This document shows positions 24,913 through 31,349 of a stretch of DNA of 34,535 nt, one piece after another. A model generated the notes under the pieces. That model did not search any database, was not told where the DNA came from, and worked only from the letters and a program-made list of their open reading frames with translations. The first letter of the stretch is position 1; each line of letters starts with the position of its first letter. This DNA is from CAZKMM01 sp964553915 (GTDB taxonomy: Bacteria > RBG-13-61-14 > DRUE01). Both the position numbers and the translations under genes were made by a program. The DNA lies in assembly GCA_964553915.1 (NCBI GenBank), contig CAZKMM010000010.1, positions 1 to 34,535 of the forward strand, read 5' to 3'.

Positions 24913-25791
24913 TTACGTCAGCCCGGCTCCTTTAATTACCTCTGGCACCAGCTCATCCCAGCCCAGGGGCATTAGATGAACCCCTTGAGAGAGGGGCTTG
25001 ATTTTCTCAATAATCCTGACCGCCACCTCTACCGACTTCTTTTTTCGGTCTTCTTTCGCGGTCTGTTCAAATTCTTTGATCAATTCTTCCGGCACCTCTA
25101 TTCCCGCAACATTTTCATTCATATACCTTGCCATCTGAGCACTCTTTAAAAGAACTATTCCTGCTAAAATTGGAACCTTGAATTTTTGAACCTGATTGAT
25201 AAATTCCTCAAATTTCTCCGGATTATAAATCGCCTGGGTCTGGAAAAATTTTGCCCCAACTTCTATTTTCTTTTCCATTTTAATCAATTGAGGTTCCAGC
25301 GGGTCAGCAAAAGGGTTTACCACTGCCCCGACAAAAAAGCTCGGGGCTCCTTCCAGCTCGTGCCCGGCCATATCCTTTCCCTGATTAAGGAAAGATACTG
25401 TTTTCAGGAGCTGAACCGAATCCAGGTCAAAAACCGGTTTGGCTTCGCGATGGTCTCCAAGATAGGGATGGTCACCAGTCAGGCAAAGGACATTTCTTAT
25501 CCCCAGGGTCCAGGCACTGAGCAGGTCGGATTGGAGAGCCAGACGGTTCCGGTCCCGGCAGGTAAGCTGAAAAATCGGCTCAACCCCCTTTTCCACCAGC
25601 CGGGCACAAACCGCCATAGAGCCAACCCGCATTACCGCACTCTGCTGGTCAGTGACATTTACCGCCACCACCAGGTCTTTGATTCTTTCCGCATCTTCTA
25701 AACATTTATCTAGATTAACGCCTTTGGGTGGACCAATTTCTCCGGTCACAGCAAATTTTCCAGCCTCCAGAGTTTCTTGTAATTTGCTCAT
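24913..25791 (-). CDS. metF: 5,10-methylenetetrahydrofolate reductase MetF
   Basis: Reduces methylene-THF to methyl-THF, feeding methionine synthesis or the Wood-Ljungdahl methyl branch. Start ATG 25791 (292 residues) is chosen because AGGAGGGAG lies directly upstream; an upstream in-frame start at 25821 would translate through that site. Family features: VTGEIGPPKGVNLDKCLEDA near the N-terminus, VAVNVTDQQSAVMRVGSMA, LCLTGDHPYLGDH, and FFQTQAIYNPEKFEEF, fitting an FAD-binding TIM barrel. It follows metV after 26 bases. Pairing with MetV rather than standing alone points to the MetFV-type enzyme of anaerobes, whose electron donor differs from the E. coli NADH enzyme. Confidence 0.93.
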   Translation of the reverse strand: MSKLQETLEAGKFAVTGEIGPPKGVNLDKCLEDAERIKDLVVAVNVTDQQSAVMRVGSMAVCARLVEKGVEPIFQLTCRDRNRLALQSDLLSAWTLGIRNVLCLTGDHPYLGDHREAKPVFDLDSVQLLKTVSFLNQGKDMAGHELEGAPSFFVGAVVNPFADPLEPQLIKMEKKIEVGAKFFQTQAIYNPEKFEEFINQVQKFKVPILAGIVLLKSAQMARYMNENVAGIEVPEELIKEFEQTAKEDRKKKSVEVAVRIIEKIKPLSQGVHLMPLGWDELVPEVIKGAGLT

Positions 25792-25817
25792 TTTACTCCC
25801 TCCTTTCAAAAAACTGC

Positions 25818-26534
25818 TCAATCTTTATTAGGAACAGTTATTTCCCCGGCCAGGGATTTAAAGGTAAGCTCCCCTTCTTTAATGGTGAGATTTCTCGGAC
25901 GGGACCAGCGAGCATAATTCTTTGGTTCCTGATACCGGCGAAGATTGTCCAGCTTGCCCAATTGTTTGAGCCGGTCATAAATCAATTTCCAGCCACAATC
26001 CTGCTCCGGGTTAACCTCGCATTTTCCATTTTTAGAACCCCCGCAGGGTCCATTGAGCAGGCTCTTGGAACAAAGGGTAACTGGACAAAGCCCCCCGGTG
26101 TAATCAAGGATACATTCCCCGCAAAGAGAACAATACTCAGTAATGAAATTGTCGGTTACGGTTTCCCCACCGAAGATGGTATCACAGCCGGGATGAACCT
26201 CTCCTCCATCAGTTGCATCAATCACGGTGTGAATTCCCTGCCCACAGGCAAGGACCAGAAAAGAATCGGTCTGCTCCACTTCTTCTTTGTGCTCTTCCAT
26301 CAGCATCGGCTTGGTAACACTTAATTTGCACAGGGAAACTCCGCTCGGGGTGCAAGCCCATCCGGAGACCTTTACCCCTCTTCTTTTCAATCGTTCTGCC
26401 ATTTCTTTGGTTTCCGCCTCGCCCCCGGAATGGCATTTTTCCGCACAATTACCACATCCTACAACAAATACCCGCTCACCCGGTTTGAGGAAACCAAGAA
26501 TCTCCTCCATTGGTTTCTGAATAGTAGCGTGCAT
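25818..26534 (-). CDS. metV: MetV, cysteine-rich partner of methylenetetrahydrofolate reductase
   Basis: 238 residues. An N-terminal cysteine motif GCGNCAEKCHSGG (about residues 26-38) and a second cluster YCSLCGECILDYTGGLCPVT with CSKSLLNGPCGG and CEVNPEQDCGW are characteristic of the MetV family (PF12225, often labelled MTHFR C-terminal). In acetogens it forms a complex with MetF and carries Fe-S and/or zinc. AAGGAGGT lies eight bases before the ATG, and a near-consensus promoter sits about 70 bases upstream. The gene is divergent from the hydrogenase-like sensor kinase. RnfC2 or HdrABC partners are not in the window. Confidence 0.92.
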   Translation of the reverse strand: MHATIQKPMEEILGFLKPGERVFVVGCGNCAEKCHSGGEAETKEMAERLKRRGVKVSGWACTPSGVSLCKLSVTKPMLMEEHKEEVEQTDSFLVLACGQGIHTVIDATDGGEVHPGCDTIFGGETVTDNFITEYCSLCGECILDYTGGLCPVTLCSKSLLNGPCGGSKNGKCEVNPEQDCGWKLIYDRLKQLGKLDNLRRYQEPKNYARWSRPRNLTIKEGELTFKSLAGEITVPNKD

Positions 26535-26608
26535 TTTTACACCTCCTTACTTGGAATTTGAGAACTTCTTTTTACCGCTTATTTTTTATATTTCAATATT
26601 GGACTAGC

Positions 26609-26637
26609 TTTATATCATAATCATTTGATAATGTCAA
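26609..26637 (-). promoter_or_regulatory. near-consensus housekeeping promoter of metV-metF
   Basis: Minus strand perfect TTGACA (26632-26637), 17-base spacer, TATAAA (26609-26614). The start would be near 26602, leaving a leader of about 68 bases with a strong Shine-Dalgarno. This is the best promoter match in the window. Confidence 0.75.
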
Positions 26638-26677
26638 GAAAGAAAAATAAACCCGAAAATTCTTCTTCTAGCGGTTT

Positions 26678-26701
26678 CCATCTCAAGCAGTTGAGAGATG
26701 G
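26678..26701. promoter_or_regulatory. 24-bp dyad, possible operator between metV and the sensor kinase
   Basis: CCATCTC (26678-26684) and GAGATGG (26695-26701) form inverted arms around a 10-base centre; a shifted pairing CTCAA/TTGAG is also possible. It overlaps the predicted -35 of the kinase gene and lies upstream of the metV promoter. It could be a regulator site or an RNA hairpin. Confidence 0.4.
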
Positions 26702-26719
26702 AGAAAAGCAAATTATTAT
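26691..26719 (+). promoter_or_regulatory. putative promoter of the hydrogenase-like sensor kinase gene
   Basis: TTGAGA (26691-26696), 17-base spacer, TATTAT (26714-26719). The predicted start near 26726 is about six bases before the GTG start codon. No Shine-Dalgarno is present. Confidence 0.45.
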
Positions 26720-26731
26720 AAATTTAAAGTT

Positions 26732-28672
26732 GTGTTTCAGCGAGATAAACAGAGCTGTTCGGTTTGTTTGAATTGCCTTCGGGCTTGTCCGACCCAGGCA
26801 ATTGCCCTTCGCAAGAAGCGGGTAATTGAGGAGCGGTGTATTTTTTGCGGGCAATGTCTGGTAAGCTGTCCGGAGGGGCATTACCAGAGTTCCGGAGGAG
26901 AAGAGTTAAAAAATTTGCTTGCCCGCTCCGGGAAAAAGCTGGCTCTGGTTCATCCTCTGGTAGCGCTTGATTTCAGAGGTTATGAGCCGGAAAAGCTTGC
27001 CGGAGCCTTATACTGGCTGGGATTTGAGCAGGTTTATCTGGAAAATTTTGGTCTGGAGCTGGTGGCGGAATTTTATCAAAACTGGCTCCGAGCTTCTGAA
27101 CCATCGTCAGTATTTACCAGCCACTGCCCGCCAGTAGTGGAATATATAGAAAAATTTTACCCGGAATTGATTGAGCATCTGGCAGGGGTATTCAGTCCAG
27201 AGTATGCCAATGCTCAGGCTCTTTTAGAACTGGAATCTCCGGACTGGCTGGTGGTTTTCACTCCCTGTCCGGCACGCTTTCAGGAATTTCAGGAAACCGA
27301 AAAAATAATTTCCGTTAATATCTGGGAGCTGAAAAAATTTTTTGAGCAGGAAAAAATTTCCCTGGAAAAAATTGCTCCGGGCAAATTCTCCTGTTTAAAA
27401 ATACCAGAAGCTTCTCCCCTTTTGGGGGAGGGAGACTTGCTTTCTTATTTGAGTTTGAAACTGGGCTTAACCGGAGAAAAGACCTATCTGATAAGTGGCA
27501 GAGAGCAAATTGTTCGTTTTTTAAAAAAGTTCCGGACCGGTGAAGTGGATGTGGGTCTGGTGGAGATGAATTTTTGTCCCGGGGGTTGTTCAGGAGGAGT
27601 TTTGCTTTCCGGGCATTTCTCTTCTTCTCACCGGTACCATCAGGCAAAAAGATATCTAGAATTGACCGTCCGTGCCAAACAGGTGGAGCTTCAACTGGTG
27701 GTCAAGCCCGAGCTTGATTTATCCCGAAGCTTCTATCCTCAAAGAAGAAAGGAGAAAAAGCCAGGCGCCGAGCAGGTTAAAGAAACCCTGGAACGATTGG
27801 GCTTCAACCCTGACCATCCCCCGCTCAATTGTGGCTCCTGCGGGTATCCTTCCTGTGAGGAGTTTGCTGGAGCGGTTTTGAAAAAGGAGGCAGAGCTTAA
27901 TTATTGTCTTCCTTATCTGGTCCGGCAGATTTCCCGAATGGATGAGCGGATTCTCCGTTCCGAGCGACTGGCAAGCATTGGTCAGATTGCCAGTGGTCTG
28001 GCGCATGAGATAAATAACCCGCTCGGACTGGCAAGCGGATATGCCCAGACCTTACTTAATGAGCCGAATCTCTCCGAAGGAGCCCGAGAGGTTTTAAAGG
28101 TGGTAAAAGAAGAAATTGAGAACGCCTCCAGCATCATCAAGCAATTGCTCAGTTTTTCCCGGGAGCACTCTCGGGAATTTCAGGAGGTAAATCTTTATGA
28201 AGTTTTAGCCAATACCTTACGGCTGGTTTCTCCCCGGCTGGAGACCAGCGGAGTGGTCTTGAATTTAAATTATCTTCCGGACCGGCTCTGGATAGAGTGC
28301 GACCCACAGGGACTTCAGCAGGTTTTTACCAATTTGATAATTAATGCCTGGCAGGCAATGCCGGAAGGTGGGGTTTTGAGTATTTCCGTAGAGGCGGATT
28401 CTGAGCAGGTGAAAATTAAATTTAAGGACACCGGAGCGGGGATTGCTCCGGAGCATTTAAATCGGCTTTTTGACCCGTTTTTCACCACCAAGCCTGCGGG
28501 ACAGGGCACCGGGCTGGGATTAACAATGGCTTATAAAATCATTGAGGAGCACGGAGGAGATATTCAGGTAAAAAGCCAGCCGGGAAAAGGGGCAGAATTT
28601 ATTATTAGCTTACCACTTCGCCAGTCCCGCACGGAAAGGAAGAAAAATGAATCAGCGGATATTGATTATTGA
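26732..28672 (+). CDS. [FeFe]-hydrogenase-like sensor histidine kinase
   Basis: 646 residues, GTG start; no earlier in-frame start exists before the upstream stop at 26669. Domains: a 2[4Fe-4S] ferredoxin (C9/12/15/19 and C36/39/42/46); a hydrogenase H-cluster domain (about 65-330) with TSHCPP (C132), TPCPARFQE (C179) and EMNFCPGGCSGG (C282, C286), so all four cubane ligands are kept; a Fes-type 4Fe-4S domain (C367-x2-C-x4-C-x16-C392); then HisKA with AHEINNP (H425), N box NLIINAWQAM, DTGAGI and GQGTGLGLT. There is no membrane segment or PAS domain. Sensory [FeFe]-hydrogenases (HydS type) are known with PAS or other outputs; here the kinase is fused directly. H2 or redox sensing is inferred. 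It overlaps the response regulator by 26 bases. Confidence 0.88.
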   Translation: MFQRDKQSCSVCLNCLRACPTQAIALRKKRVIEERCIFCGQCLVSCPEGHYQSSGGEELKNLLARSGKKLALVHPLVALDFRGYEPEKLAGALYWLGFEQVYLENFGLELVAEFYQNWLRASEPSSVFTSHCPPVVEYIEKFYPELIEHLAGVFSPEYANAQALLELESPDWLVVFTPCPARFQEFQETEKIISVNIWELKKFFEQEKISLEKIAPGKFSCLKIPEASPLLGEGDLLSYLSLKLGLTGEKTYLISGREQIVRFLKKFRTGEVDVGLVEMNFCPGGCSGGVLLSGHFSSSHRYHQAKRYLELTVRAKQVELQLVVKPELDLSRSFYPQRRKEKKPGAEQVKETLERLGFNPDHPPLNCGSCGYPSCEEFAGAVLKKEAELNYCLPYLVRQISRMDERILRSERLASIGQIASGLAHEINNPLGLASGYAQTLLNEPNLSEGAREVLKVVKEEIENASSIIKQLLSFSREHSREFQEVNLYEVLANTLRLVSPRLETSGVVLNLNYLPDRLWIECDPQGLQQVFTNLIINAWQAMPEGGVLSISVEADSEQVKIKFKDTGAGIAPEHLNRLFDPFFTTKPAGQGTGLGLTMAYKIIEEHGGDIQVKSQPGKGAEFIISLPLRQSRTERKKNESADIDY

Positions 28673-30110
28673 AGATGAAAAACGCTGGTGTGATTTTTTA
28701 AGTCTGCTGGTGCGTCAGGGGGGTTGGGAGCCAGTAGCAGAAACCAGCCCGGAAAAAGCACTGGAGCTGGTAGCCGAGGAGGACTTTGACCTGGTGCTTA
28801 CTGACCTGCGGATGCCAGCTCTGGATGGAATTGAGGTTTTAAAAAAGGTAAAAGCCTTAAAGCCCGACCTTCCAGTCATAGTCATCACCGCTTATTCCAC
28901 GGTTGAAGCGGCTATAGAAAGTATGAAGTTTGGAGCATTTGATTACATTACCAAGCCTTTTAACAATGAGCAGGTTCTTCAGGTTATAAAAAGGGCACTT
29001 CGCCAGGTTCAGCTGGAGCGAGAGCGGGATTACCTTGCCCGGGCTCTGGAGGAACGAGCCCGGCTGGATGTTCTGGTGGGGAACAGCGAAAAGATGCAGG
29101 AGGTTTACAAGCTGATTGGCAAGGTTGCCACCAGCAATGCCACGGTTTTGATTCTGGGAGAGAGTGGAACCGGAAAAGAGCTGGTTGCCCGCACCATTCA
29201 CCGCAACAGTCTCAGAGCAAAAAAGCCCTTTGTGGTGGTGGACTGCTCTGCCCTTCCTGAGACCCTTTTAGAGAGCGAACTTTTCGGGCATATTAAAGGG
29301 GCTTTTACCGGGGCACAGGCGAGCAAAAAAGGATTGATAGAAGAAGCTGAAGGTGGAACCGTGTTCCTGGATGAAATTGGGGATATTTCTCCCACGGTGC
29401 AAATGGACCTGCTTCGCTTCCTTCAAAGTGGAGAAATCAAGCGGGTGGGAGATACCAAGTGGAGAAAAGTAGATGTCCGGATGATGGCCGCAACCAATCA
29501 GAACCTGGAAAAGCTAATCAAGGAAGGGAGATTTCGGGAGGATTTGTATTATCGGCTAAATGTGGTGACTATAGTCCTTCCGCCACTTCGGGAGCGGAAA
29601 GAGGATATTCCGGAGCTGGTTCGGTATTTTATTCGTAAATATAACCAGCTGGAGCGATTGAGTATTCAGGGAATCAGCAATGAAGCAATGGAGCTTTTAA
29701 TGAGCTATGGCTGGCCGGGAAATGTTCGGGAGCTGGAAAATACCATTGCCCGGGCAATGGCTCTGGCACGGGGCAAGGTGATTATGCCCGAGGACCTTCC
29801 GCTGGGAATTTCGGTTCAGCCCAGAGCTGAGGAGCGGGAGCTGGGGTTTTATGAGCTGAAGAAGCGGTATCTGGCGAATTTTGAGACAAGCCTGCTCCGG
29901 CACTATCTGGAACGGGCAGGAGGAAATGTCACCTTAGCTTCCCAGTATGCCCGGATACCCCGGCAGAGCTTTCATCGGCTGATGCGGAAGTATCAAATCA
30001 AGCCCGCCCGGGAAGGCTCACAAAGAAAATCTCCTTCCACAAACCACCAAGCAAATTCAGAAAATCAAGCTTCTGCTCTGGAATCTCACAAAAAATCCAG
30101 GGAGAAATAA
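28647..30110 (+). CDS. NtrC-family sigma-54-dependent response regulator
   Basis: 487 residues. The receiver domain (about 1-120) has acidic pocket E9-D10, phospho-acceptor D53 in LTDLRMP, T81 and K103. The AAA+ domain has Walker A GESGTGKE (171-178), GAFTGA (218-223), the loop that contacts sigma-54, and Walker B GGTVFLDE (236-243), followed by RFREDLYYRLNVV and GWPGNVRELEN. A Fis-type helix-turn-helix (NVTLASQYARIPRQSFHRLM) lies at about 430-455, then a polar tail of about 35 residues. AAGGA lies seven bases before ATG, inside the kinase gene, so the two are translationally coupled and surely partners. No GG-N10-GC sigma-54 promoter was seen in 26535-26731, so the targets probably lie elsewhere. 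Confidence 0.95.
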   Translation: MNQRILIIEDEKRWCDFLSLLVRQGGWEPVAETSPEKALELVAEEDFDLVLTDLRMPALDGIEVLKKVKALKPDLPVIVITAYSTVEAAIESMKFGAFDYITKPFNNEQVLQVIKRALRQVQLERERDYLARALEERARLDVLVGNSEKMQEVYKLIGKVATSNATVLILGESGTGKELVARTIHRNSLRAKKPFVVVDCSALPETLLESELFGHIKGAFTGAQASKKGLIEEAEGGTVFLDEIGDISPTVQMDLLRFLQSGEIKRVGDTKWRKVDVRMMAATNQNLEKLIKEGRFREDLYYRLNVVTIVLPPLRERKEDIPELVRYFIRKYNQLERLSIQGISNEAMELLMSYGWPGNVRELENTIARAMALARGKVIMPEDLPLGISVQPRAEERELGFYELKKRYLANFETSLLRHYLERAGGNVTLASQYARIPRQSFHRLMRKYQIKPAREGSQRKSPSTNHQANSENQASALESHKKSREK

Positions 30111-30113
30111 TTT

Positions 30114-30908
30114 TTATTCCTGCTTCTGAGAAGGAGCGGGAGAAAGGTTTTTATAAGAAGGAGGTTTGGCTCCCCTGACTTCATAAGGTCTTTTAAGTTC
30201 CGCACCCGGAAGTTTTGAGCCCGTCTGCTTCCACCACTGCTCCCATTTGGCAAGACTATCCCCGAAATCTTTTTTGCTGATTTTTTTCAGAGCCTCAAGG
30301 GCATATTTTCTTTTTACCTGTGCTTCCTGGCGAAGTTTTTGAGGTTCTTCGGTTATTCCCATTTTTTCTAGAGACTGCGCCAATTTTTCCTGTTCTATCG
30401 CCTCCCGATAGTATTCCAGAATACCGGGCACTGCCCGAAGGTCTTTGATTTCTCCCAGCGCCCAGACCAGATACTGGCGATATTTGTTGCCAGTGTCCAG
30501 CACCGCTTCAATGATTTGAGGAACCGCAATTGCTCCAATTCTCACCAGCTCCTCTGCCCAGAGCTGGCGGTTTTGCTCCACCCGAAGTGCCTGAGAAATT
30601 CTCGGGTCAGAATCATCCGGCACCACCCGAAAATCCTGATTCTTCCTTCCATCCGGAGTATAGGGCTTCCAGTTCGGGTCCTTCACCACCCGGGCTTTGG
30701 GATTAACCGCTAAAAGATTTGGCTCCTGATTGATAAGTTTAATCAATTCCTCTACCCGTTTTTTGATTTTTTGCTCAATTTTTTGCTGGTCGGCTTGAGA
30801 AGTTTTTGTAGAGGAATTTTCTGGCTTTTGTGCAGGAGAGGAAGAATTCTGGGCAGAGGAAGAAAAAGAGAAAAAAGCGAGGAGCAAAACCAGGCTGACT
30901 GTTCTCAT
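30114..30908 (-). CDS. secreted HEAT-repeat-like protein of unknown function
   Basis: 264 residues. The N-terminus MRTVSLVLLLAFFSFSSSAQ is a Sec signal peptide, followed by a Ser/Pro/Gln-rich spacer and a helical region. The stretch ELVRIGAIAVPQIIEAVLDT and YLVWALGEIKDLRAVPGILE looks like two HEAT-type repeats, with ALEALKKISKKDFGDSLAKW further on. The family is otherwise not recognised. GGAG lies eight bases before ATG. It follows the 67-codon gene after 11 bases and is convergent with the response regulator, with three bases between stops. A periplasmic scaffold role is a guess only. Confidence 0.6.
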   Translation of the reverse strand: MRTVSLVLLLAFFSFSSSAQNSSSPAQKPENSSTKTSQADQQKIEQKIKKRVEELIKLINQEPNLLAVNPKARVVKDPNWKPYTPDGRKNQDFRVVPDDSDPRISQALRVEQNRQLWAEELVRIGAIAVPQIIEAVLDTGNKYRQYLVWALGEIKDLRAVPGILEYYREAIEQEKLAQSLEKMGITEEPQKLRQEAQVKRKYALEALKKISKKDFGDSLAKWEQWWKQTGSKLPGAELKRPYEVRGAKPPSYKNLSPAPSQKQE

Positions 30909-30919
30909 TTTTGCTCTCC

Positions 30920-31123
30920 TTAGCTCTCTTTTTCTACCCGAAACTCTCCGGTTTGAGGAGAATAAATCAACTTATAGGTGGTGGTTCCGTCCTGGCTTTT
31001 GAATTTTGCGGTATTGTCAAAATTGGTTTTTGCCTCAGTAATAAGATATTTAAGATATTCCATTTTGCTTTCTTTAATGATTTTTAGTTCTTTAATTCCC
31101 TGACTATCTCCACTTAATTTCAT
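30920..31123 (-). CDS. small hypothetical protein
   Basis: 67 residues, not recognised. The sequence is Lys/Glu-rich with a helical first half and a likely beta hairpin in the second (TTYKLIYSPQTGEFRVEKES). It has no signal peptide, membrane segment or cysteines. The ATG lacks a Shine-Dalgarno but lies about two bases from the start predicted from a TTGCGA-18-TAAAAT promoter. It is transcribed just ahead of the secreted HEAT-like gene. Coding status is supported by that promoter and by tight spacing to the next gene, not by homology. Confidence 0.5.
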   Translation of the reverse strand: MKLSGDSQGIKELKIIKESKMEYLKYLITEAKTNFDNTAKFKSQDGTTTYKLIYSPQTGEFRVEKES

Positions 31124-31131
31124 TAAAAACC

Positions 31132-31161
31132 ATTTTACCAGATTTATTCAGAAAATCGCAA
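31132..31161 (-). promoter_or_regulatory. putative promoter of the small hypothetical gene
   Basis: Minus strand TTGCGA (31156-31161), 18-base spacer, TAAAAT (31132-31137). The predicted start lies about two bases before the ATG at 31123. Confidence 0.5.
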
Positions 31162-31189
31162 GTTAAAAAAGAAAAAAGCAGATTTCTTC

Positions 31190-31218
31190 CTAAAGAAACC
31201 CTTTAAATGGGTCTTTAG
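31190..31218 (-). terminator. putative terminator hairpin after the ADP-ribosylglycohydrolase gene
   Basis: CTAAAGAAACCC (31190-31201) pairs with GGGTCTTTAG (31209-31218) as ten base pairs with a two-base bulge and a seven-base loop. Read on the minus strand, a T-rich tract follows about 12 bases later. That distance is long for a Rho-independent terminator. Confidence 0.4.
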
Positions 31219-31227
31219 TCTTAATTC

Positions 31228-31256
31228 GGAATTTCCTTACCCGCTCCCGAAATTCC
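31228..31256. repeat. short inverted repeat in intergenic gap
   Basis: GGAATTTC (31228-31235) and GAAATTCC (31249-31256) are perfect 8-base arms around a 13-base loop. It lies in the 226-base gap 31124-31349, which holds no other recognisable gene. It may form part of a 3' end structure with the hairpin at 31190. Confidence 0.4.
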
Positions 31257-31349
31257 AAGAGGATTTCCTGCCAGGCTGGTTCTTTTGTCGGGAAGTTTTC
31301 ATTGCTGGAGAAATTTTAACAGAAAACTGCTTCGCCAAATAATTCCCGC

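Noticed and set aside
25186..26324. Plus-strand frames opposite metF and metV
   Set aside because: The minus-strand metF and metV frames are clearly real, and these frames match no family.
26535..26731. Possible sigma-54 promoter for metV or the kinase
   Set aside because: No GG-N10-GC pair was found on either strand of this gap; housekeeping-type boxes explain both genes better.
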